A DNA stretch of 13,921 nt. Origin: JAHEDH01 sp965364515. GTDB taxonomy: Bacteria > Actinomycetota > Acidimicrobiia > Spongiisociales > ZC4RG35. A program made the position numbers and the translations under genes. A model generated the notes under the pieces. The model ran no database searches. It had not been told where the DNA came from and was given only the letters and a program-made list of their open reading frames with translations. Positions within the stretch are counted from its first letter, which is position 1. Each line of letters opens with the position of its first letter. The stretch spans positions 1 to 13,921 of the forward strand of contig CBDTXZ010000071.1 in the NCBI GenBank assembly GCA_965364515.1. The letters run 5' to 3'. Shown here in pieces: positions 6,577-13,867 of this stretch.

Positions 6577-7462
6577 GAGGACAGTTCGTTCTCCAGCGTG
6601 GGCAGGATTGGTCGGCGCGACCATCATCTCGTTCAGCGCGATCTTCTTCGAATTGTCCGGGACAGATCCGGTCACTGCCACCGGCTTCCGTATGGTGTAC
6701 GCCCTGCCGCTGCTGGCCATGCTCTGGTGGCAGGATCGCAACCGAGACACTCGACCTCGAGCCGACCGCATCATCGGAGCAGCAGCCGGCATCTTCCTAG
6801 CCATCGACGTGATCGTCTGGCAGTCGTCGATGCAATACATCGGGACAGGACTCGCAACGCTCATCGCCAACAGCCAGGTCGTCATTGTTCCGCTCGCCGC
6901 CTGGCTGCTGCTGAGCGAGCGGCCAGACGTGCGGGTGATCGTCGGACTGCCCATCGTGATCGTCGGGCTGGCATTGATCACCGGTCTCGGGAGTGGGTCG
7001 GCATTCGGCTCCCGACCAGTGCTCGGAGTGGTCATGGCTTTCAGCGCAGCGTTCCTGTATTCGGCATTCCTGATGCTGTGGCGACGGTCGAATCTCCGTC
7101 TGGTCCCGACGGCAGGCCCCTTGATGGATGTGGTCGCCGGTGCGGCCTTCGCAACCCTGGCCTTCGCCCTGCTCACAGGAGCGGGCGACTTCACTCCGTC
7201 GTGGCCGGCACATGGTTGGCTCCTGGCAATGGCGATCGGGCCCCAAGTCCTCGGGTGGCTGTTCATCGGACACGCCATGCCCAGACTTCCCTCCGCATAC
7301 ACCTCGTTCATCATTCTGCTCCAGCCCACACTCACGCTCTTGTGGGCGCGGCTGATCTTCGACGAGACGCCGTCGGCGCTCCAATGGGCCGGCGTAGCGG
7401 TCGTCCTCGCCGGCATCGTCATGGCGACCAGTTCCGCAGTGCGAGTGCGACCTCAGGGTTGA
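6554..7462 (+). CDS. EamA/DMT-superfamily transporter
   Basis: 302 residues with about ten hydrophobic spans in two EamA halves (roughly 15-145 and 155-298), the standard drug/metabolite transporter architecture. Recognisable parts are GFRMVYALPLLAML, the ATLIANSQVVIVPLAAWLLL helix ending in SERP, and the second-half equivalent AYTSFIILLQPTLTLLWARL followed by DETPSALQW. These sit at the spots where DMT proteins carry their conserved E-R/E-x-P-x-x-x-Q signatures. It should export or exchange a small metabolite across the inner membrane; the substrate is unknown. The ATG at 6554 lies inside the acyltransferase gene (23-nt overlap), suggesting coupled expression. A TTG at 6608 is a possible later start that would remove the overlap. 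The 3' end overlaps the convergent gene by 10 bp. Confidence 0.88.
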   Translation: MQQTLQTERTVRSPAWAGLVGATIISFSAIFFELSGTDPVTATGFRMVYALPLLAMLWWQDRNRDTRPRADRIIGAAAGIFLAIDVIVWQSSMQYIGTGLATLIANSQVVIVPLAAWLLLSERPDVRVIVGLPIVIVGLALITGLGSGSAFGSRPVLGVVMAFSAAFLYSAFLMLWRRSNLRLVPTAGPLMDVVAGAAFATLAFALLTGAGDFTPSWPAHGWLLAMAIGPQVLGWLFIGHAMPRLPSAYTSFIILLQPTLTLLWARLIFDETPSALQWAGVAVVLAGIVMATSSAVRVRPQG

Positions 7463-7860
7463 CGCATCGCAGCCGCCTTGGCGGCTCCCCAGGCGAGATG
7501 CGCCCTCCACACCTCTTCGCCCAACATCGAAGACGATGCCGGAGCGAGGTCGAACACGTCACCGGGGATCGCCCTGATGGCCGCCTCGTCGCGCTCGACC
7601 GGATCGACCTCGAGCTCCATGAGAGCTCGAGTCGGGAACCTCATGGACTCCTGGAAGACCTCGAGCGGCCCTCGGCGCTGGTCCTCGAATGCCTGGGACA
7701 GCAGCTCTTCGAGTTCATCCGAGAGCCAACGCTCCCCTTCACCGATGGCGTCCGCAATGGCTGGCGCGACGACCCATCCACGGGTTTCGAGCAAGTGGAG
7801 CAGCCATGGCCGATAGACGCGAGACAGGGCTTCACGCACCTCGCGAGCCTCCCGGATCAT
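7453..7860 (-). CDS. Conserved-looking 135-residue protein of unknown function
   Basis: A soluble, helix-rich, acidic protein (MIREAREVREALSRVYRPWL at the start, APASSSMLGEEVWRAHLAWG near the end). Coding is supported by strong third-position G/C, sensible amino-acid composition and an ATGA start-stop overlap with the CvpA-CAP gene upstream. It would be the last gene of the seven-gene run. I do not recognise a named domain. The 3' end overlaps the convergent transporter gene by 10 bp, and no terminator hairpin with a T-run is evident between them. There is no signal peptide or membrane span, so it is probably cytoplasmic. Confidence 0.75.
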   Translation of the reverse strand: MIREAREVREALSRVYRPWLLHLLETRGWVVAPAIADAIGEGERWLSDELEELLSQAFEDQRRGPLEVFQESMRFPTRALMELEVDPVERDEAAIRAIPGDVFDLAPASSSMLGEEVWRAHLAWGAAKAAAMRQP

Positions 7861-8825
7861 CCGCCGAACACCTGCACGATCATCAGACCGTATGGTCCGT
7901 TCACGGCGGCGACCCCGACCCGGTCGTACGAGGGCTCGAGCATGTTGTTCCGATGGGACTCGGACTTCACGAAGCCATCATGGACGGCACGGGTGGAACT
8001 CGCGAGCGCAAGGTTCTCACCGACCACCGCGAGCCTGATCCCCGACGCCTCGACCCGGTCTCTGACTCCCCCGGTCGTTGGAGAGACGTGCGACACGTAG
8101 CCATTCACGTACATGTCTCGTGCGTGTGCGAGAGCGATGTCGGCGAGACCCGTCGATGGCGCCAGCGGAGCCCGACCGGCAGTGACCCGCTCTTCGTTCA
8201 GCAACTCGATCGCCTCTGCCGCCTCTTCTGGAGAGTCCGACAGTTGGTCTGGCGATGATGGCGGCATCTCGAAGACATCGTCACCGTCCAGGATCACCCG
8301 CTCGGCACCGGCGATCGACTTGAGCGCGAGCAGCGACCCGATCACATCGTCACCCGCGATCGCTTCCAGCATGTCACGGGGCAACGAGTCCTCGCCTGCG
8401 ACGATGGTCAAGACGGTCGACTCGTCGACGGTGTCGGCAACTGCGCCGGGCAGCCGGACTGCCTCCACGATCGCGACGAGCACCAGGATCAGGAAGATCC
8501 CCCATGCGCCTGCAACTGCCGTCCCGAGCAGACGGTTGGACAGGTTGAGCCCAGGCAGCTTCATGAAACGCCCAAGGGTGGCCGCCAGGATCGAGAAGCC
8601 GATGCCGACCAGAATGAAGATGACGATCCCCGCACCGAGCCTCGCCCATTCGGGTGTCACGGTGAACCGGTCGGCGAGGAAGTCACCGACCGGGGAGCTG
8701 AGCCGAAAGCCGACGAGGACACCGAACACCAGACCGGCGAGATCGAGCGCCTCCTTGACGAAACCGCGCATCCATCCGCGGACTGCGAGAGCGGCCAGAT
8801 AGAGCCCGAGAATGAAGTCGAGCAT
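7857..8825 (-). CDS. CvpA-like membrane domain fused to an extracytoplasmic CAP/SCP (YkwD-like) domain
   Basis: 322 residues. The N-terminal CvpA-type domain has four membrane spans (about 1-17, 27-45, 63-85 and 98-122), with GWMRGFVKEALDLAG typical of the family. An acidic Ser/Asp-rich linker (125-200) leads to a CAP domain (202-322). The expected CAP residues are present: ELLNEERVTAGRAPL, H234 in LAHARDM, H246 in GYVSHVSP, E270 in VGENLA and H291 in SESHRNNML. Such CAP domains sit outside the cell; several relatives act on the envelope or bind lipids, but no catalysis is proven for most. The likely role is an envelope or stress protein anchored by the CvpA part. The ATG overlaps the stop of the AlaX gene by one base (TGATG), and the stop overlaps the next start (ATGA). 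Confidence 0.9.
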   Translation of the reverse strand: MLDFILGLYLAALAVRGWMRGFVKEALDLAGLVFGVLVGFRLSSPVGDFLADRFTVTPEWARLGAGIVIFILVGIGFSILAATLGRFMKLPGLNLSNRLLGTAVAGAWGIFLILVLVAIVEAVRLPGAVADTVDESTVLTIVAGEDSLPRDMLEAIAGDDVIGSLLALKSIAGAERVILDGDDVFEMPPSSPDQLSDSPEEAAEAIELLNEERVTAGRAPLAPSTGLADIALAHARDMYVNGYVSHVSPTTGGVRDRVEASGIRLAVVGENLALASSTRAVHDGFVKSESHRNNMLEPSYDRVGVAAVNGPYGLMIVQVFGG

Positions 8826-9541
8826 CAGCCGCCGACGATACGGATTCTCATCCGCTTGTTTGCCTTGCCTTTCGACTCCGTCTTCTCGACCGACACGGCA
8901 CCCACCTCCAACGTCGATCGCACGTGCGTGCCGCCGTCCGCCTGGCGATCGAGACCGACGATGTCAACGACTCTGATCTCCTGCACCCACTCTGGAATGA
9001 GATTGACCTTCGTCCGGATGAGATCGGGGTCGGCCAGCGCAACCTCCCGGGCGAGTATCTGGATCTCGGTGGGATAGCCCTTGACGAGTTCTTCGTTCAA
9101 TCTGCGTTCCACCATCGCTCCGAACTCCTGGGAGATCGAGTCGAGCTCGAAGTCCATGCGGGCGGTGCCGTCGTCCATGTTCCCGCCGGTGACCTTCGCT
9201 CCGAAGTCCCGGTAGACCACGCCGCTCAGCGCATGCAGCGCCGTGTGAGTACGCATGATCCGGTATCGCCTGTCCCAGTCGATGGTGCCTTCGACGGGTG
9301 TACCCGGCTCGGGCCGATCCTCGCTCGAGACAACGTGGACGATCTTGCCGGAGCGGCGAACCGTGTCGACGACATCGATCGACCCTCCGTCCCAGACGAT
9401 CGTGCCGATGTCACCGGGCTGGCCACCTCCTCGGGCGTAGAAGACGGTCCTGTCGAGAACGAACCCCTCATCGAGCCACTCGGTGACGACACCTTCCGCG
9501 GTGCGGAGATACGAATCGACCGACGCCAGCTCCTCGGTCAT
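8825..9541 (-). CDS. AlaX-type alanyl-tRNA editing hydrolase
   Basis: 238 residues, medium-length AlaX, homologous to the editing half of alanyl-tRNA synthetase. It should hydrolyse mischarged Ser- or Gly-tRNA(Ala) in the cytoplasm. Motifs are GGGQPGD (38-44), the zinc-site HTALH (H99 and H103), KVTGGNMDDGTARMDFEL near 117-134, and DGGTHV with H206. The usual cysteine of the CxxxH half of the zinc site is replaced by D202 here, so metal binding may differ. The ATG at 9541 overlaps the AI-2E gene's stop (ATGA), which decides the start; the same frame stays open further upstream only as an arginine-rich shadow of that gene. There is no full synthetase in the window, so this is a free-standing editing protein rather than part of alaS. 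Confidence 0.92.
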   Translation of the reverse strand: MTEELASVDSYLRTAEGVVTEWLDEGFVLDRTVFYARGGGQPGDIGTIVWDGGSIDVVDTVRRSGKIVHVVSSEDRPEPGTPVEGTIDWDRRYRIMRTHTALHALSGVVYRDFGAKVTGGNMDDGTARMDFELDSISQEFGAMVERRLNEELVKGYPTEIQILAREVALADPDLIRTKVNLIPEWVQEIRVVDIVGLDRQADGGTHVRSTLEVGAVSVEKTESKGKANKRMRIRIVGG

Positions 9542-10857
9542 CTCGGCTCCCCGACGATCTCTGTGGCGTCTTCGGCGTCGAGACCACTCAACTCTCCGGT
9601 GTCGAACAGCCGGGGATCGTCGGGCTGCGCCGCCCGGCGGCGCGTCGGCATCCGTCGCTCGGGCCGGTCGGTGATCTCGATCATCGCCTCGCTCGCCTCT
9701 GCCCAGGAGTCGCCCAGCACCCTGGTCCGCCACAGGTGCCCGACAACGATTCGCAACGCCGCGAACGTCGGCACGGCGATCACCACACCGAGCAAGCCGG
9801 CCAGCGAGCCACCCATGAGCAAGGCCAACACGATGATCACCGGAGACAGCTTGACCCTGGCCCGTTGCACCATCGGAGTGATCACGTGGTTGTCGAGCTG
9901 TTGGATCAACGTGAAGGCGACCACTGCGATGATCGCCGTCGAGAGGTGACCGTCGATGAGTGACACGGTCGCCGCCAGTACGGCCCCGAAGAACGGCCCG
10001 ACGAGCGGGATGAGATTGAGGAACCCGGTCGCCATCCCGATGATCAGCCAGAACGGGACATCGAGCAGGAACAGCACGATCGAAGAGAGCACGCCGACGA
10101 GAAGCGAAACCAGCAATTGGCCGCGGACGAAGCCCGAAAGAGCAGTGGACAGCTGACTGCCGACGTGGCTGACCTCGTCGCGCAGCCGGGGCGGCGTCAA
10201 CTCCCTGGCCAGGCGCTGAGTTCTCGGGAGGTCGACGAGGAGATAGAACGCCAGGATCGGAGAGAGGAGCACGACCACCCCGACCTCCGCAACCCCGGCG
10301 AGCAGGCGCCCGGCTCCCGACCCGAAGCCACCGAGGATCGTCTGGATCGCCTCCTGGTTGTTGGGGTCTTGGATCCAGTCCTGGATGGTGTCGGACGTCC
10401 ACACCGGCCCGAGATCGAATCCGATGTCATCGCCGGTCGTCTGGAGGAACTCGATCAAGTCGTCGTAGAGGTCTGGCAACCGCTCGCCGAACTCCGCCGA
10501 CTGTGACTGGATCGTCGGCACCACCAGGAATCCGATGGCGGTGACGAACGATCCGAGCACGATGAACGCGAAGAGTGAGGCGATCACCCTGGGAATCGCC
10601 ACCCGCGTGAGCGCTTTGACGACCGGATTGAGGATGATCACGAGGCCGCCGGCGAATGCGAGCGGCAGCCAGATGATCTTCACCTGCGCGGCGATCCACA
10701 TCGTGGCTGCCAGCAGGACTCCGATGCCGACGGTCGCCCAGATTCCGTAGGCGAGGCGGCGTACCCGTTCTGTGGTGCCGGTCACCTCGACGAGTGTACT
10801 CAGGGGGTCGAGTAGCTCACGGATACTCGGGAGTCGCCCGAAACGATCAGCGTCCAT
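9538..10857 (-). CDS. AI-2E family (PerM/YdbI-type) transporter
   Basis: 439 residues with the family's spans: a pair near 37-90, a third near 97-120, a soluble section (about 125-190, LPDLYDDLIEFLQTTGDDIG), then further helices from about 195 to 365. GFLNLIPLVGPFFGAVLA and DNHVITPMVQRARVKLSPV are the recognisable motifs of the second half. The C-terminal 60 residues are charged and cytoplasmic. Relatives have been linked to autoinducer-2 export or Na+/H+ exchange, but the substrate here cannot be read from sequence. The longest start (10857) overlaps the upstream gene by 58 bp. A GTG at 10785, 14 nt after that gene's stop, begins VTGTTERVRRLAYG and is at least as plausible. The stop overlaps the AlaX start. 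Confidence 0.9.
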   Translation of the reverse strand: MDADRFGRLPSIRELLDPLSTLVEVTGTTERVRRLAYGIWATVGIGVLLAATMWIAAQVKIIWLPLAFAGGLVIILNPVVKALTRVAIPRVIASLFAFIVLGSFVTAIGFLVVPTIQSQSAEFGERLPDLYDDLIEFLQTTGDDIGFDLGPVWTSDTIQDWIQDPNNQEAIQTILGGFGSGAGRLLAGVAEVGVVVLLSPILAFYLLVDLPRTQRLARELTPPRLRDEVSHVGSQLSTALSGFVRGQLLVSLLVGVLSSIVLFLLDVPFWLIIGMATGFLNLIPLVGPFFGAVLAATVSLIDGHLSTAIIAVVAFTLIQQLDNHVITPMVQRARVKLSPVIIVLALLMGGSLAGLLGVVIAVPTFAALRIVVGHLWRTRVLGDSWAEASEAMIEITDRPERRMPTRRRAAQPDDPRLFDTGELSGLDAEDATEIVGEPR

Positions 10858-11663
10858 CCCAGATCGCCAGGGGCGGTGAGTCCTCGCTCGGTTCGCGTCC
10901 AGTCATTCGGCGTGGTCGCCTGGCCGTCGACGACCACTCCGACCCCCCGGGGAACGACGATGTCGAAGACTCCGGTCACCTCGAGAATCGACTCGTTTGT
11001 GACCTCGGAGAGGACGATCTCTCCCGAACCACTGGCGATGATCGAGCCCTGGGAGAGCCCTTCGGTGTCGACGGTCAGCCGCGAGGCTGCCAGATCCAGC
11101 TCCCACGAGGGCACCGCACCGAGATGCAGCATCCACCCCTCGAATTCGAAGAACCCCGGATCCTGGCGCTCGGCCAGGACTATCTCGGCGCGCCCGTCGC
11201 CGACCAGCGGCGTTGCGACTGCGGGAGCGACATCCCCGCCTCGTCGCCGCATCGTCACGGCCGCGAGCTGGGAGCCACCGTCGAAGGCGACGGCGAGCGA
11301 ATCGACGGGGCCTGCCGTCAACTGCGCGGTGCCGATCCGATCTGACCGGACCTCGACGTCGATGTCACCGGCCGAAGACGGCAGGAATGCGACCCCTTCG
11401 AGATGGAGTGCCAAGCCAGTCAGCAGCCAGGCCAGGAGGATCATCGGGGGCAGCCATCTCCACAATCCCGCCCGGAGGAACGCAAGAGGCACGAACAGCA
11501 CGGCAAGTGCGACTGCCGGCCAGAGTGCGGCCAGATCGAGGACGAGGGTGCTCGAGAGGAGTTCGGCGGCCACGGCAACCACGATCGCGACGGTCGCCAT
11601 CGAGAACAGGAGCCACAGGGCTACCGGCCACGGCGAATCGCCCGGAGCCGGCTGGTCGCTCAC
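10800..11663 (-). CDS. Three-helix membrane protein with beta-rich C-terminal domain (toast-rack/DUF4097-like)
   Basis: 287 residues starting at GTG. Three hydrophobic spans (about 12-33, 41-62 and 70-90) are followed by about 190 residues rich in alternating hydrophobic strands. Within these, VTGVFDIVVPRGVGVVVDGQ and the closing GWTLIVSGDSRVSVSY resemble the toast-rack beta domain found in LiaF- and DUF4097-type envelope-stress proteins; the match is by pattern, not identity. The beta domain probably lies outside the membrane. The GTG start overlaps the upstream LytR_C gene's stop (GTGA), supporting both the start and co-translation. The 3' end is overlapped by the longest AI-2E frame. It is likely an envelope sensor or structural protein; an exact role is not claimed. 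Confidence 0.8.
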   Translation of the reverse strand: MSDQPAPGDSPWPVALWLLFSMATVAIVVAVAAELLSSTLVLDLAALWPAVALAVLFVPLAFLRAGLWRWLPPMILLAWLLTGLALHLEGVAFLPSSAGDIDVEVRSDRIGTAQLTAGPVDSLAVAFDGGSQLAAVTMRRRGGDVAPAVATPLVGDGRAEIVLAERQDPGFFEFEGWMLHLGAVPSWELDLAASRLTVDTEGLSQGSIIASGSGEIVLSEVTNESILEVTGVFDIVVPRGVGVVVDGQATTPNDWTRTERGLTAPGDLGWTLIVSGDSRVSVSYSTP

Positions 11664-12226
11664 TCTTCCTCGTAACTCGCACCCAGCAGGACGACGATGT
11701 CTGCCTCGGGGAGCTCATCCGGATTGAACTCCGTCACCGCATCGGGGAAGTTTGCTGCCAGGTCGTTGGCGTCGGGGCCGTACCCGGGTTTGTACCAGAT
11801 CCTGGACTGCTCGAGCAGGGGCTCGAAGTTGTCGGGCTCGAGCGTGTCGTATCCGAGCTCGGCGAGCCGTTCAGTGACCCGTCCCGCCAACCCCTGGGTG
11901 CCGACGCTGTTGAGTACGAGCACTGTCACCTCTTCCGGCGGCCGGACTTCGATCACCGGCACCGTTGTCGTCGGCGCCGTCGTCGTGGTCGTCGTGGGAG
12001 CAGTGGTCGACGTCGACGGCGGAAGGGTGGTCGGCGGGACCGTGGTCTCGGCGGTGATGGTGGTGTCCGTTGCCCCGGGCAGCGGGTCCGACGATCGCCA
12101 GGACTGAATCAGCCAAAGGAGCCCGTACATGAGAGCTGCGACGATGATGATCCCCACGGCCATGATCGTGGCATCTCGAAGAAACGCCGACTGACCTGCC
12201 TTGGATGCGTGGCGCCCGCGGGCCAT
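11660..12226 (-). CDS. Membrane-anchored LytR_C domain protein
   Basis: 188 residues. A basic N-terminus (MARGRHASKAGQ) precedes one membrane span (about 20-41), giving an inside-to-outside anchor. Residues 53-90 form a Thr/Pro linker typical of wall-spanning stalks (TTTTTTAPTTTVP). The C-terminal 95-188 is a LytR_C domain: VTVLVLNSVGTQGLAGRVTE, then LAELGYD, then the RIWYKPGY strand and a final EADIVVLLGA. In actinobacteria this domain occurs at the end of LytR-CpsA-Psr glycopolymer ligases and also alone behind a membrane anchor, as here; no LCP catalytic domain is present. The start at 12226 overlaps the DUF3263 stop (TGATG), while an upstream in-frame extension is an arginine/proline-rich shadow. 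The stop overlaps the next GTG. Confidence 0.9.
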   Translation of the reverse strand: MARGRHASKAGQSAFLRDATIMAVGIIIVAALMYGLLWLIQSWRSSDPLPGATDTTITAETTVPPTTLPPSTSTTAPTTTTTTAPTTTVPVIEVRPPEEVTVLVLNSVGTQGLAGRVTERLAELGYDTLEPDNFEPLLEQSRIWYKPGYGPDANDLAANFPDAVTEFNPDELPEADIVVLLGASYEEE

Positions 12227-12438
12227 CACCGACCTCCGTGGATGAACCTGCGGAGCCTGCGAACGGTGAGAGGGTCGTATCGGTCGGCATCGCCGGAGTC
12301 GAGAAGAATCCGAAGACGCGCGTAATAGTCGGCGGGGTGGAGTCCGAGCACCTCGGTCATCGTGAGATCCTTCGGGCCGGGGAAGAGCCACCAGGACCGC
12401 TCGAAGTCGATGATCTGTCTGTCGGTGGAAGTCAGCAT
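12226..12438 (-). CDS. DUF3263 protein
   Basis: 70 residues, the usual size of this small actinobacterial family. Its hallmarks are clear: TDRQIIDFERSWWLFPGPKD near the N-terminus, then VLGLHPADYYARL and a C-terminal basic helix ending VRRLRRFIHGGR. The EVLGLHPADYYARL segment resembles a helix-turn-helix, so a DNA-binding role is often suspected, but the function is not established. It is the first gene of the seven-gene minus-strand run and is divergent from the SRPBCC gene (86 nt between the starts). No strong ribosome site precedes the ATG. TACGCT at 12451-12456, 12 nt upstream on the minus strand, could be a -10 element, giving an almost leaderless message. Confidence 0.92.
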   Translation of the reverse strand: MLTSTDRQIIDFERSWWLFPGPKDLTMTEVLGLHPADYYARLRILLDSGDADRYDPLTVRRLRRFIHGGR

Positions 12439-12524
12439 GGGTTCTGCGAAAGCGTATCGGTGGCCATTGCTAAAACAGCGGATTTGGGAGGGGTGGGGTC
12501 CCGCCGATCTGCAACCATCGCTCC

Positions 12525-12899
12525 ATGCGACGGTGGACCTCCACGATCGAGATCGAGGCGCCCTCCGAGCGCGTCTGGACGCTCATCGCAGGCTTCGAGC
12601 ACTGGCCGGAGTGGGGCCTCTCGATCCGGCAGGTCGAACCAACAACGGGTCGGGTCGCAGCCAAGAGACGTGGACGGGTCCGCTCGGCAATCGGCGTGTG
12701 GGTGCCTTTCGAGATCACCGAAGTCGAAGAAGGCAGGTCGTGGAACTGGAAGGTGGCCGGGATCGACGCCACCGGCCATCGGGTCGCACCGACCCCGGGT
12801 GGATGCAATGTGACGTTCACCGCACCGGGTTGGGCCCCTTTCTACGTTCCCGTCCTGGCGATCTCGCTTCGGAGGCTGCGTCTGCTTGCACAGAAGTGA
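12525..12899 (+). CDS. SRPBCC-superfamily protein (polyketide cyclase/dehydrase-like)
   Basis: 124 residues forming one START-like helix-grip fold. The N-terminal strand and helix have the standard pattern STIEIEAPSERVWTLIAGFE followed by HWPEWG. A central strand (WVPFEITEVEEGRSWNWKVA) and a C-terminal helix (VLAISLRRLRLLAQK) follow. These proteins bind a hydrophobic ligand in an internal cavity; some act as cyclases, hydrolases or lipid carriers, and the ligand cannot be inferred here. It lacks a signal peptide and is probably cytoplasmic. The ATG at 12525 has no close ribosome site; the GGAGGGG upstream is about 30 nt away. Divergent from the DUF3263 operon. Confidence 0.88.
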   Translation: MRRWTSTIEIEAPSERVWTLIAGFEHWPEWGLSIRQVEPTTGRVAAKRRGRVRSAIGVWVPFEITEVEEGRSWNWKVAGIDATGHRVAPTPGGCNVTFTAPGWAPFYVPVLAISLRRLRLLAQK

Positions 12900-12974
12900 G
12901 CAGCCGGCACTAGTCCGTTTGCGCGTTCGATAACAGTCCTCATCTCGGCGACGCACCTGCCGACAGGGACTGGC

Positions 12975-13193
12975 ATGTGGGATTCACTGAGTCGGCCTGG
13001 GAACATCGAAGCCGGGGAGCAATGTGCTCGCTGTGGCAGGGCGACCACGGCCCGCGTTGCCCCCGGCCCTCGATGCTATCGATGCGTCGCCGAGGCGATC
13101 GCCTCCGTCGCACCTGCGAGGACGGGACGTCTGCGGGAGCGGTCCGTGCGGCAGAGGTTCTCCCGAGATCCTGGCTTCGGTCTACTCGCCTGA
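12975..13193 (+). CDS. Small zinc-ribbon-like protein
   Basis: 72 residues. Two CxxC pairs, C17-C20 (CARC) and C34-C37 (CYRC), are 13 residues apart, a compact zinc-ribbon arrangement. A basic C-terminal tail (TGRLRERSVRQRF) follows. The ATG at 12975 has AGGGA five bases upstream, and third positions are G/C-rich, which supports translation. Two other frames over the same bases also begin with ATG but lack the cysteine pairs. Role unknown; nucleic-acid or protein binding is a reasonable guess. It follows the SRPBCC gene by 75 nt and its end overlaps the convergent LiaF-like gene by 12 bp. Confidence 0.65.
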   Translation: MWDSLSRPGNIEAGEQCARCGRATTARVAPGPRCYRCVAEAIASVAPARTGRLRERSVRQRFSRDPGFGLLA

Positions 13194-13661
13194 GTGGATG
13201 TGGGAGACCGGCGACCGCCGCGAAGCACGTTTGACTTCGACGCCACCCATCACCGTCGTGCAGTGAACCGATAGTCGCGGTCCATTGGCGGCCGTCCCGT
13301 GCCGGCTCTCGTTGCCGCCCATGACGGCCAAGCCCTCGACCTGGACCGACCAGTCATCGGGAACCGTCACCTCTACCCCACCCATGACGGTGATCAACTC
13401 CAGACGGGCACCGTCGGCTGCAGGATGGGCACCTGTGAGATCGAGTTCGACGCCACCCATCACTGTCACGACCGCCCCGACCTCGAGTGCGTCGCACGTG
13501 CTCGACCGCTGCCTCCCGTCGGTCACACAAACGATGCGAAACCGCTCGCTCGACTCATCTCCGCGTTCAGGGACGAAGCGTTTCACCAACATCGCGGCGA
13601 TGAAGGCGAGCGCATCGATGATCAGCACGACTTTCAGGAACCTCTTCATGGCATTGCTCAT
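13182..13661 (-). CDS. Small LiaF-C-like envelope protein with four VMGG repeats
   Basis: 159 residues. One N-terminal span (about 8-28, LKVVLIIDALAFIAAMLVKR) with a short basic start anchors the protein. The rest is a beta-repeat domain in which VMGG recurs at 67-70, 92-95, 113-116 and 137-140, mostly as VMGGVE followed by an alternating hydrophobic strand. This is the pattern of the LiaF/YvqF C-terminal domain of cell-envelope stress proteins. A cysteine pair (C45, C56) and C134 lie on the predicted outer side. The single anchor differs from classical four-span LiaF. The ATG at 13661 has GAGGTGG four bases upstream; M5 is a possible alternative. No histidine kinase or response regulator is nearby. 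Confidence 0.85.
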   Translation of the reverse strand: MSNAMKRFLKVVLIIDALAFIAAMLVKRFVPERGDESSERFRIVCVTDGRQRSSTCDALEVGAVVTVMGGVELDLTGAHPAADGARLELITVMGGVEVTVPDDWSVQVEGLAVMGGNESRHGTAANGPRLSVHCTTVMGGVEVKRASRRSPVSHIHSGE

Positions 13662-13776
13662 CGGACCACCTCATCCCTCAGTGTCGCACATCTCGCCCGC
13701 GAAGGGACCACAGACGACCTTGATCCTGTCGATGGATTTGGGTGAGCAGTGCCAGCACGACGATCCAACGCGTTCT

Positions 13777-13794
13777 CGGGGGCTTCGGACCCCG
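13777..13794. other. Short hairpin with a cUUCGg loop
   Basis: CGGGG (13777-13781) pairs with CCCCG (13790-13794). The loop gCTTCGGa contains C(TTCG)G, a very stable tetraloop when transcribed from the plus strand. No T-run follows. It lies in the 206-nt gap between two divergent genes, so any role (leader structure or chance) is open. Confidence 0.35.
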
Positions 13795-13867
13795 CTGCGT
13801 CGGATCGGCAGCCAAATGTCGATGCCGAAAGCACATCCACACGGCCTACCGGTTAGCGTCACACACC

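Noticed and set aside
5194..7422. 742-residue open frame on the minus strand opposite the acyltransferase and exporter genes
   Set aside because: Lies wholly antisense to two well-recognised genes, has a shadow-like composition and shows no domain. Long antisense frames are expected at this GC content.
6598..8100. 500-residue plus-strand frame across the exporter, 135-residue and CvpA-CAP genes
   Set aside because: Rich in Arg, His and Ser and crosses genes on both strands; a frame shadow of recognised proteins.
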